Of a DNA stretch of 11,526 bases, positions 1 to 6,435 are shown piece after piece. The DNA is taken from assembly GCA_937911845.1 (NCBI GenBank), contig CALDQF010000362.1:1-11526 (forward strand), given 5' to 3'. The notes under the pieces are model-generated. The model was given only the letters and a program-made list of their open reading frames with translations, ran no database searches and was not told where the DNA came from. The stretch is from an uncultured Phycisphaera sp. (GTDB taxonomy: Bacteria > Planctomycetota > Phycisphaerae > Phycisphaerales > SM1A02). Made by a program: the position numbers and the translations under genes. Positions within the stretch are counted from its first letter, which is position 1; each line of letters opens with the position of its first letter.

Positions 1-2
1 AA

Positions 3-1235
3 CTGGATCCGGCTGAAGTTCAACGGCGTTTGGAACGTGGCGACGATCACGTCATTCGCTTCCGAGTACCTGATGACTCTGAGGTCATCATTCGAGATGA
101 CGTGCTGGGGGAAATCAGAATTGCTCCGGGTGAAGTCGATGACTTTGTCATTCGCAAGGCAGATGGATTCCCCACCTACCACTTTGCCGTGGTGGTTGAC
201 GATGCCAGCATGGGCGTCACCCATGTGGTTCGGGGGCAAGAGCATCTGGCCAACACCCCACGCCACGTGCTCTTGCAGCACGCGCTGGGCTTTGATCGCC
301 CTGTGTATGCCCATTTGCCTCTGATCCAAAATCCCGACGGATCCAAAATGAGCAAGCGGGACAAAGACAAAGCGCTGCGGAAAGAGATCAAAGACCGCGG
401 TCTGACGGGTGCCCATTCGGTGGACTCCGAAAGTTGGGAAGCTTGGCTTGGCGACAAAACCCGGCAACTGCCTCACGAGTGTGCCGAGCGATTGGCTGAG
501 GAACTCGGCATTGATTTGCCCGAAGTGAGCGTGGATGACTTCCGCCGTGCGGGATACCTCCCTGAGGTCCTGATCAACTACTTGGCGTTGTTGGGTTGGT
601 CCGCTGGGGACGATCTTGAAAAATTTGATGGTGCGTTCTTGTGTGAGAACTTCACGTTGGATCGCATTGGAAAATCCAACGCGCGCTTTGACCGCCAAAA
701 ATTGCTGGCCTTCAATCTGGATGCCATTCAAGCCATGACCCCCGAGGTATTTTTGGAACGATTCCGTGCTCACTGCGAGGCCGAGCATCCAGAATTCATC
801 GAGCAAACCACCCCTGAGCAGTTTGCGCTCATTGCCGAATCGAACCGTGAGCGGGCCAAGACCTTGGATGATCCGGCTCGTTCGTGCCGGTTCTTCGTCA
901 TGGACGATGAAGACATCACCTGGCCGGTGACCAAAGGCACCCGAAAAGCTTTGGCCAAGGGCGAGCCTTCCGGTTTCAACCGCTTGCAGGATTTGTCGAG
1001 TGTGTTGTCTGTCATCGAATCTTTCACCGCCTCGAGCGTGGAAGTGGCTTTGCAGGCCTGGGCTGATGAGCATGCCGAGGGAAATTTTGGGGCCGCGGGG
1101 ATGCCACTTCGCGTTGCGGTCACTGGAGGCACGACAAGTCCGCCTTTGCCGGATACCCTCGCCATTCTTGGGAAAGCTTCGGTGCTGCGGCGGATTGAAC
1201 GCTGCCTGGCTTGTGCCCCCGATTTTGCCTCCTGA
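3..1235 (+). CDS. gltX: Glutamyl-tRNA synthetase, 5'-truncated by the window edge
   Basis: A class I aminoacyl-tRNA synthetase that charges tRNA-Glu with glutamate in the cytoplasm. The reading frame is open from base 3, so the N-terminal part with the HIGH motif lies outside the window; 410 codons are visible. Seen directly: FPTYHFAVVVDD and THVVRGQEHL, which are typical of the GluRS catalytic domain, then the KMSKR signature at 345-359, then GYLPEVLINYLALLGWS and an alpha-helical C-terminal anticodon-binding region ending at TGA 1233-1235. Odd: about 50 residues (roughly 372-524) separate KMSKR from VSVDDFRRAGYLPE, where E. coli GluRS has only a few. The insert is charged and in frame, so it looks like a lineage-specific insertion rather than damage. 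The next gene starts 15 bases downstream on the same strand, so cotranscription is likely. Function is certain; any non-discriminating activity on tRNA-Gln cannot be judged here. Confidence 0.95.
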   Translation: MDPAEVQRRLERGDDHVIRFRVPDDSEVIIRDDVLGEIRIAPGEVDDFVIRKADGFPTYHFAVVVDDASMGVTHVVRGQEHLANTPRHVLLQHALGFDRPVYAHLPLIQNPDGSKMSKRDKDKALRKEIKDRGLTGAHSVDSESWEAWLGDKTRQLPHECAERLAEELGIDLPEVSVDDFRRAGYLPEVLINYLALLGWSAGDDLEKFDGAFLCENFTLDRIGKSNARFDRQKLLAFNLDAIQAMTPEVFLERFRAHCEAEHPEFIEQTTPEQFALIAESNRERAKTLDDPARSCRFFVMDDEDITWPVTKGTRKALAKGEPSGFNRLQDLSSVLSVIESFTASSVEVALQAWADEHAEGNFGAAGMPLRVAVTGGTTSPPLPDTLAILGKASVLRRIERCLACAPDFAS

Positions 1236-1250
1236 TTCGGAGATTGAAGT

Positions 1251-2219
1251 ATGGCAACCGAACACGACATTGACGGCGACACGGAATGGCGCCGGCCTGA
1301 AGTCCCTGGCGTCCCTCCGGCTGCGGTCATGTTGCTGGAACACGCGATTGATTTTGCGGGTCTGTTCCCTCCGGCCAAACAATCCATGTCCGAAGCGGTG
1401 GCGACCTACGCGAAAGCGCGAACGCACCCCGATGCCTGGATGTTGGAGCGTTTTGTGCTCAAAGCCACTGAAATTCAGGCGTTTGAAGAATTGGCCAAGC
1501 CCTACCTGCCCCGCGCTGAAGAAGATGAGCCTTGGCCGATCTCTGTGTTGGTGCGTCACGATGCGGAAGGATTGGCCGCCGATGTGGAGGCTTTGGAACA
1601 GTTCAACGATCGGCATTCCGATCCTTCGGCAGGCTTTGCCATTGCCGATGTGGTCGAGGTCAAAGGCGATTCGCCCGCCAGCATCGAAGCAGCCTTGCAC
1701 CACATGCCCGATGAGGTCTTTCCGTTCTTTGAATTGGATTGGCGTGGTGATATTCGGGGCTTGCTGGCCACCATCGTTGGCGGAGATGCCGGTGCGAAGC
1801 TGCGTACCGGAGGTTTGGCGGCCGATGATTTCCCCACCCTCGAAGCCACGGCCAAATTCTTGCTTGATGCCGCATCGGCAGAAGTTCCCTTGAAGGGTAC
1901 GGCAGGGATGCACTGGCCTCTTCGTTCGCCTTCCGATGTCGTTGAGGGTGCGACTGCCCACGGATTTTTAAACTTTTTGATGGCGGCCGCGGTTGCGCAT
2001 CTTCGTGATTGTGAGGACTCGGATTTGATGCCCATTCTTCAGGCATCGGCCGATGATTTTGAGTTCAGTGGAACCCTGGTTCGGGTAGACGATTGGGAAT
2101 TGGAAGACTTTGAAATCGCCGAAGCCCGCCAACGCTTTGTGATTTCATGGGGCTGCTGTTCATTCGATGACCCTCGTTCGGGGCTGCGAAAGCTTGGCTT
2201 GATGCCGGAGGAGAAGTGA
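1251..2219 (+). CDS. Conserved uncharacterised protein with (beta-alpha) repeats, coupled to fumarylacetoacetase
   Basis: A 322-residue soluble protein with no signal peptide or membrane segment. I cannot name its function. I recall a family of unnamed proteins (actinobacteria and others) sharing the same landmarks: GLFPP at residues 37-41, K183 followed by RTGG at 185-188, K215 with TAG and H221 (K-x-TAG-x-H), and HGFLN at 237-241. Several strand-then-helix units can be read (starting near ISVLVRHD, FFELDWRG, AKLRTGG and PLKGTAG), which suggests a TIM-barrel-like enzyme with conserved Lys and His; this fold is inference. A late GCCSFDDP motif (301-308) near the C-terminus is also distinctive. 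The ATG at 1251 is preceded by a GGAG-like site (about 1239-1242). The stop codon overlaps the next start by one base (TGATG), so it is probably translationally coupled to fumarylacetoacetase, hinting at a role in tyrosine or aromatic catabolism. It is not a GST-type maleylacetoacetate isomerase. Confidence 0.85.
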   Translation: MATEHDIDGDTEWRRPEVPGVPPAAVMLLEHAIDFAGLFPPAKQSMSEAVATYAKARTHPDAWMLERFVLKATEIQAFEELAKPYLPRAEEDEPWPISVLVRHDAEGLAADVEALEQFNDRHSDPSAGFAIADVVEVKGDSPASIEAALHHMPDEVFPFFELDWRGDIRGLLATIVGGDAGAKLRTGGLAADDFPTLEATAKFLLDAASAEVPLKGTAGMHWPLRSPSDVVEGATAHGFLNFLMAAAVAHLRDCEDSDLMPILQASADDFEFSGTLVRVDDWELEDFEIAEARQRFVISWGCCSFDDPRSGLRKLGLMPEEK

Positions 2220-3523
2220 TGTCACTTGACCACACACACGACCCTGACTTGATTTCTTGGGTGGAATCGGCACGAGATCATGCTGACTTTCCGGTGCAGA
2301 ATCTTCCGTTCGGGGTGATGGATTTCGGTGATGGACCACGTCCCGTGGTTGCGATTGGTGACGAAGCCTTTGACCTTAAGGTGGCTACACAGCAGGGACT
2401 TTTGGGTGAGAGCGGGGTATTGAATTGTGCTGCCGCGGCGCCAAGTTTGAATGCACTTGCCAATTTGGGGGCCGACGTTCGCCGGGAACTTCGTCGCCGC
2501 ATCTCCGCACTGCTCACTGGTTCGGACCCTTCTTTGCACGATGACACCCAGGCTCGAACAGAAGTTCTTCGTCCACAGTCTGAAGGCACCATGCTCGCGC
2601 CATTTGCCATTGGTGACTACACCGATTTTTACTGCTCCATTCACCATGCGACAAATGTGGGGTCGATGTTCCGGCCGGATAATCCGCTGATGCCCAACTA
2701 CCGCCATCTCCCCGTCGGATACCACGGCCGGGCCAGTACGGTGGTTCTGGAAGGCGGCGAAGTCCGTCGGCCCGGCGGCCAGACGCTTCCGGTGGAGGCC
2801 AACGATCCCATCGATGGCCCCTCGCGTTTGTTGGATTACGAATTTGAACTGGGCTTCTACGTGGGTGAAGGCAATGCCATGGGAACCCGTATCAATATGA
2901 CCAGCGCCCCGCAGCACATCTTTGGTCTCTCGATCGTGAACGACTGGTCGGCGCGGGATATTCAAAAATGGGAATACCAGCCACTGGGCCCGTTCAACGC
3001 CAAGAACTTCTGCACCCAAGTGTCTCCTTGGGTGGTCACCATGGAAGCCCTGGAGCCGTTCCGGGTGGCCGGTCCAGCCCGCGGACCGGAAGATCCCGAG
3101 AACTTGGCGTATTTGCACCCCGATCGCCCAGACCAGTCCTTGGGCATCGTGTGTGAAACCGCCATTCGAACGGCGGCCATGCGCGAACGCGGCGAGGACT
3201 CGTTTGTGATCAGCACGGGTGATTTCCGTCACATGCACTGGACGATCGAGCAAATGTTGGTGCACCACACCTCCAGTGGTTGCGCCATGCGTTCTGGTGA
3301 TTTGATTGCCTCCGGGACCGTTTCGGGGCCAGAACCCGAGAGCCGGGGTTGTTTGCTGGAGCGGACCTGGCGAGGGTCGGAGCCGATCCAGCTTCCCGAT
3401 GGCACCGAACGCAAATTCCTTCAGGATGGTGACGAGATCATCATGAGGGCATGGTGCGAGATGCCGGGTGCGGTGCGTATTGGTTTGGGTCGTTGCGCAG
3501 GAACCATTACCCCCGCCGAATAA
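2219..3523 (+). CDS. fahA: Fumarylacetoacetase
   Basis: Hydrolyses 4-fumarylacetoacetate to fumarate and acetoacetate, the last step of tyrosine degradation through homogentisate. The 434-residue length is normal for the family. Residues matching the human FAH active site are present with matching spacing: D136 and H143 (human D126, H133), E208 and E210 in YEFELGF (E199, E201), D242 in NDWSARD (D233) and K262 (K253). The landmarks PVGYHGRAS, QKWEYQPLGPF and SGTVSGPEPES are all present. The start is taken as ATG 2219, which overlaps the upstream TGA and lies 5 bases after a GGAGGAG site (2207-2213); GTG 2216 is also in frame but too close to that site. It is coupled to the uncharacterised gene upstream. 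The other pathway genes, hmgA and hpd, lie 3-6 kb away in other transcription units. Confidence 0.97.
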   Translation: MSLDHTHDPDLISWVESARDHADFPVQNLPFGVMDFGDGPRPVVAIGDEAFDLKVATQQGLLGESGVLNCAAAAPSLNALANLGADVRRELRRRISALLTGSDPSLHDDTQARTEVLRPQSEGTMLAPFAIGDYTDFYCSIHHATNVGSMFRPDNPLMPNYRHLPVGYHGRASTVVLEGGEVRRPGGQTLPVEANDPIDGPSRLLDYEFELGFYVGEGNAMGTRINMTSAPQHIFGLSIVNDWSARDIQKWEYQPLGPFNAKNFCTQVSPWVVTMEALEPFRVAGPARGPEDPENLAYLHPDRPDQSLGIVCETAIRTAAMRERGEDSFVISTGDFRHMHWTIEQMLVHHTSSGCAMRSGDLIASGTVSGPEPESRGCLLERTWRGSEPIQLPDGTERKFLQDGDEIIMRAWCEMPGAVRIGLGRCAGTITPAE

Positions 3524-3536
3524 GACGCATTATCCT

Positions 3537-3561
3537 TGGGCTTCATCTTTTACGGAGCCCA
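3537..3561 (+). promoter_or_regulatory. Small inverted repeat overlapping the ribosome binding site of the Gfo/Idh gene
   Basis: In the 40-base gap after fumarylacetoacetase, TGGGCT (3537-3542) pairs with AGCCCA (3556-3561) around a 13-base loop. The 3' arm overlaps the end of the GGAG Shine-Dalgarno at 3554-3557, so the stem could partly mask it in the RNA. There is no following T run, so it does not look like a terminator. A six-base stem of this kind can occur by chance. Confidence 0.3.
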
Positions 3562-3563
3562 GC

Positions 3564-4841
3564 ATGACCTCAACCGATCGTCGACAGTTTTTGACCACCG
3601 CCGCTGCGGTCGCCGCCGCCACGCCTTTCGCGGGTGCGTTTGGTGCAGGACGTGAAGACACACTCAACTTGGCACTGGTGGGGTGTGGAGGACGAGGAAG
3701 AGGGTCGATTGGGGACACCATGGCGGTCAACGACGGTGTTCGTTTGGTGGCCATCTCGGATGTGAATGAGGGCAAGGTCCAAGCGGCCAAAGCGAACCTT
3801 GAAAAGTCCCACGGGGACAAGATTCAAATTGCCGACGAGCAAGCCCATGTGGGGTTGGATGGCTACGAGGCCATTTTGAACAACCCAAGCGTGGACGTGG
3901 TGCACTTCACCACCTCGCCGGGATTCCGGCCTCGTCATGTTTTGGAAGCTGTACAAGCTGGAAAGCATGTCTTCGCCGAGAAGCCTGTTTGCGTAGATCC
4001 TGCGGGATGGAGGATTTGTAAAGAAGCCCACGAGCTCGCCCAGAAAAACGGAACCGCCATTGTGACCGGTACCCAGTACCGGCGGCAGAAGAACTATGTC
4101 GAAGCCATCGATCTGATCAAGCAAGGCGCGATTGGCACCGTCAAGGGGATGACCGCGCGGTACTGCTCCACTGGGATCTGGAACCGGGAACGTCAAGAGG
4201 GCATGAGTGATGCTGAGTACCAGATCAACAACTGGATGCATTTCATTTGGTTGTCGGGCGATCAAATTTGTGAGCAAGCCGTACACAACGTTGACGTGAT
4301 GACGTGGTTGTTGGGCAATCCCACCACGGCGTACGGATCCGGAGGCCGATTTACCCGCCCCGAGGATTCACAAATGTGGGACTCGATGAGTGTTGACTAC
4401 ACCTTTGACGCCCCTGAGGGGGAACGCCTTTGCTCATTCATGTGCAGGCAAATTCCCGGCACCGCCGGCAACGCGGACAACATGATCTACGGCTCCGAAG
4501 GGATGGCTTCGATCAAGGCCATAAATGGAGGCACCAGAATCGTTGATGCCGACGGCAAGGTGATCTATCGCGAACGCGGCGACATCGGCGTGGCCTATCG
4601 CCAAGAGCACAAGGATCTGATTGATTCCATCCGAGGCGGTTCGCCAATTGTCGAGTTGCAAGACACCGCCGACGCCTCCTTGGCCGCGGTCATGGGGCGT
4701 GTCGCGGCGTACACCGGACAAAAGATCTCGTGGAAGCAGATCATCGAGTCCAAACTCGATCTGTTCCCGAAGGGATTGTCACTGGATGCTTCGCTGCCCA
4801 ATGATGGGCACGCGATCCCAGGACGAACTCAGTTCGTTTGA
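3564..4841 (+). CDS. Tat-exported Gfo/Idh/MocA family NAD(P)-dependent oxidoreductase
   Basis: A 425-residue oxidoreductase of the glucose-fructose oxidoreductase / inositol dehydrogenase family; the substrate is probably a sugar, cyclitol or derivative, but it cannot be specified. Residues 1-28 form a twin-arginine signal (R6-R7 in DRRQFL, then an Ala-rich hydrophobic stretch ending near GAFGAG), so it should be exported folded with its cofactor. The Rossmann loop GCGGRGRG is at 40-47, AISDVNEGK follows strand 2, and the family signature EKP is at 139-141. H241 in EQAVHNVDVMTW lies where the catalytic His of the family is expected. The start ATG 3564 sits six bases after GGAG (3554-3557); in-frame starts further upstream lie inside fumarylacetoacetase and would bury the signal peptide. 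Planctomycetes carry many such Tat-type paralogues. It is 40 bases after fumarylacetoacetase and may be read through from it. Its end faces that of the XylR-like regulator gene 28 bases away, with no evident terminator between them. Confidence 0.93.
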   Translation: MTSTDRRQFLTTAAAVAAATPFAGAFGAGREDTLNLALVGCGGRGRGSIGDTMAVNDGVRLVAISDVNEGKVQAAKANLEKSHGDKIQIADEQAHVGLDGYEAILNNPSVDVVHFTTSPGFRPRHVLEAVQAGKHVFAEKPVCVDPAGWRICKEAHELAQKNGTAIVTGTQYRRQKNYVEAIDLIKQGAIGTVKGMTARYCSTGIWNRERQEGMSDAEYQINNWMHFIWLSGDQICEQAVHNVDVMTWLLGNPTTAYGSGGRFTRPEDSQMWDSMSVDYTFDAPEGERLCSFMCRQIPGTAGNADNMIYGSEGMASIKAINGGTRIVDADGKVIYRERGDIGVAYRQEHKDLIDSIRGGSPIVELQDTADASLAAVMGRVAAYTGQKISWKQIIESKLDLFPKGLSLDASLPNDGHAIPGRTQFV

Positions 4842-4869
4842 ACGGGGACTTACTTTCGACCAGCAACGG

Positions 4870-6024
4870 TCAGGCGGGGCGAGCTTCCTTACGGAAGTCA
4901 CTGGGCGTTCGCCCCAATCGCTCGCGGAAAACCACGGCCATGCGGCGGGCATCAGAGAAGCCAGAACGCTTGGCGATCCCGCCAATGTCAAGATCGGTTT
5001 CAACCAAAAGACGCCGGGCGGTTTCGATGCGTCGACGGGTAATTTCGTCCAGCACCGTTCGGTCCAGTGCGCGCCGGAAGCGGCGTTCTAGCGTTCGACG
5101 TGGACGACCAGCGGCGTCAGCAACATCATCAACGCGAATCGGCTCGCGGTAGTTTGCGCGGATGTATCGGAGCGCGGTGCGGACAATCTCGTCTTCGGTT
5201 GCTTCTGCTTCGGTGGAGCGGCGAGAAACCACGCCGAGGGGTTGAAGCGTGATGTCGATTTGGGGACGTGGCTCTCCGGCCATCAGATTCTCCAACAAGC
5301 CGGCGGCGTCGTAGCCAATTCGACGTGCGGGGATGGCAATGGATGAAAGATTCGGCCGCGCCACCACGCATTCAAACTCGTCGTCGTTTACGCCAAGGAT
5401 GGCCACTTCCTCTGGGACGTTGAGGTCCATGCTGCGGCATGTGGCGGCCAGCCGTCGGGCCACACCGTCCATGGAGCAGAGGACGCCAACTGGTTTGGGA
5501 AGATCGCGAAGCCAACCGCTGAAGGTTTCTTGCATTCCAGACCAGCTGGTCCCTGGGTCACGGAGGGGGAGATCTTCCACATGGCATGCGGCGAACGAGC
5601 CGCCAGCTTCTTGCACGCGGCGGTGGAACGCTTGCTTTCGGGAAACAGCAAAGCCAGAGCGATCCGATCCCGCAAATCCGAAGTGGCGGAACCCCCGTTC
5701 CAAGAGGTGCTCGGCCGCCATCACCCCGACCGCATCGTGCTTGACTTCCACCATGGGGAAGCGAGGGTCATTTAATGTGCTGGTGATGTTGACCACGGGG
5801 CCGCCCCAGGCGGCCAACCCATCGGCCAGTTCTTCGTTGAACAGGTGAGCGATGACACCATCGGGCTGCCATTCCTTGAGCGGTTCAAGGGCTCGGGGAT
5901 CCGAGGGGGACAGGTGCACAAACCAGCGAGCACCTTCGGCGACGTAGCCCAGCACTCCGGCACAGACCTCGCGGGTGTGTGAGCTGTCGCGATTCATCAG
6001 CAAGGCCACTCTGCGTTCGTGCAT
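4870..6024 (-). CDS. XylR-like transcriptional regulator (sugar-binding LacI-type domain plus AraC HTH)
   Basis: A 384-residue DNA-binding regulator. Residues 1 to about 270 form a periplasmic-binding-protein-like sensor domain as in LacI/XylR (start MHERRVALLMN; later GVLCSMDGVARRLA and EVAILGVNDDEFECVVARPNLSSI). Residues about 276-384 form an AraC-type domain with two helix-turn-helices (about 297-317, containing VDDVADAAGRPRRTLERRF; about 346-371, containing IAKRSGFSDARRMAVVFRE). In the family, a sugar bound by the sensor domain controls dimeric DNA binding. The ligand here is unknown; a sugar is likely by family. ATG 6024 is chosen because it matches the family N-terminus and lies seven bases after GGAG (complement of 6032-6035). 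The upstream gene-free region carries repeated TTGCGNCAT motifs, the obvious candidate operators. It converges with the Gfo/Idh gene, so a link between the two is positional only. Confidence 0.93.
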   Translation of the reverse strand: MHERRVALLMNRDSSHTREVCAGVLGYVAEGARWFVHLSPSDPRALEPLKEWQPDGVIAHLFNEELADGLAAWGGPVVNITSTLNDPRFPMVEVKHDAVGVMAAEHLLERGFRHFGFAGSDRSGFAVSRKQAFHRRVQEAGGSFAACHVEDLPLRDPGTSWSGMQETFSGWLRDLPKPVGVLCSMDGVARRLAATCRSMDLNVPEEVAILGVNDDEFECVVARPNLSSIAIPARRIGYDAAGLLENLMAGEPRPQIDITLQPLGVVSRRSTEAEATEDEIVRTALRYIRANYREPIRVDDVADAAGRPRRTLERRFRRALDRTVLDEITRRRIETARRLLVETDLDIGGIAKRSGFSDARRMAVVFRERLGRTPSDFRKEARPA

Positions 6025-6056
6025 GGTCCAACTCCGTTTGGGGAAGAAATGCGGTA

Positions 6057-6233
6057 TTGCGTCATTACCGTACGAAAAAGATATGCCTGCGAGCTCAAAG
6101 TTGGCCGATTAAATGAAAAATTCTCATGTTTTGCGACATAGAAACCCAAAGTGAGCGGAACACGCCGGATGTTGCGGCATGATTTGCCGCGGCCAATGTT
6201 TTGCGACACATAAGTCACTTCAAAATGACGCAA
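6057..6233. promoter_or_regulatory. Cluster of TTGCGNCAT motifs, probable operators of the XylR-like regulator
   Basis: Five related sites: TTGCGTCAT (6057-6065), TTGCGACAT (6131-6139), TTGCGGCAT (6172-6180), TTGCGACAC (6201-6209), and TTGCGTCAT on the opposite strand (6225-6233). Two sites extend to an identical 13-mer, ATGTTTTGCGACA, at 6126-6138 and 6196-6208, 70 bases apart. The first and last share the inverted 10-mer TTGCGTCATT. The first lies inside CGGTA-N9-TACCG (6052-6070), and the central one inside GCGGCA-N5-TGCCGC (6174-6190). Repeated sites upstream of an AraC-domain regulator fit autoregulation. That these are binding sites is inference. Confidence 0.5.
6108..6113 (-). promoter_or_regulatory. 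Possible -10 element of the XylR-like gene
   Basis: Reverse-strand TTTAAT matches five of six bases of the TATAAT consensus. There is no good -35 hexamer. At the -35 distance lies the TTGCGACAT motif copy (6131-6139), the arrangement expected of a promoter that depends on an AraC-type activator. The start codon would lie roughly 75 bases downstream, and the motif copy at 6057-6065 would fall within the leader. Weak evidence only. Confidence 0.25.
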
Positions 6234-6376
6234 AGGCGTTCGGGCCGAGAGGTGCTCTGACCGATTTTATAGTTGTACCTGACGTTTTCCGTCGAGTGCA
6301 CACATGGTCTGGCTGATATTCGGCGTAATTCGACCCAAATGGCCGATTTTGGGCATTTAACACTGTTTGAGCGACG

Positions 6377-6435
6377 TTGCCTCAACCATTTCAGGCAGAA
6401 AACGTAGAGGTCTTGCTTCAACCATTTGCTCAGGC
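6377..6435. repeat. Imperfect 20-bp direct repeat spanning the hmgA stop codon
   Basis: Copy 1 (6377-6396) reads TTGCCTCAACCATTTCAGGC. Copy 2 (6413-6435) matches it with one C-to-T change and a three-base GCT insertion before CAGGC. The repeat period is 36 bases. Copy 2 contains the hmgA stop codon (complement of 6430-6432), and in both copies the reverse strand reads GCCTGA, the last codon plus stop. It looks like a local duplication of the gene's 3' end. No terminator-like T run follows. Confidence 0.6.

Larger units (their letters stand above)
6025..6429. other. Intergenic region between the regulator and hmgA
   Basis: The only gene-free stretch above 300 bases. It lies upstream of the XylR-like gene and downstream of hmgA, both on the reverse strand. 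It is AT-richer than its flanks (about 40% GC by hand count over 6061-6120). It holds the TTGCGNCAT motif cluster (6057-6233), a possible reverse-strand promoter (TTTAAT, complement of 6108-6113) and a direct repeat at the hmgA end (6377-6435). Three copies of G(G/A)CCGATT lie at 6103, 6259 and 6341, possibly by chance. Short open frames here show no codon or motif pattern of a real gene. Confidence 0.8.

Noticed and set aside
1251..2219. The uncharacterised protein as the missing maleylacetoacetate isomerase
   Set aside because: It has neither the GST zeta fold signature nor a DinB-like pattern; only position suggests it.
2222..3268. Long reverse-strand open frame (348 codons) opposite fumarylacetoacetase
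   Set aside because: It is antisense to a gene with full family motifs and shows no recognisable domain; GC-rich third positions commonly leave such frames open.
4842..4869. Bidirectional terminator between the convergent Gfo/Idh and XylR-like genes
   Set aside because: The 28-base gap contains no hairpin or T run.
4621..5091. Forward open frame (156 codons) overlapping the end of the Gfo/Idh gene and the regulator
   Set aside because: It crosses two well-supported genes in other frames and has low-complexity, non-conserved translation.
6334..6353. CCCAAA / TTTGGG inverted repeat as a terminator for hmgA
   Set aside because: No T run follows on the reverse strand, the stem has a bulge, and it lies about 80 bases past the stop; too weak to call.
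6215..6421. Possible 68-codon reverse-strand small gene in the intergenic region
   Set aside because: Composition is unlike the neighbours, there is no ribosome binding site or recognisable motif, and it overlaps the regulatory motif cluster and the direct repeat.
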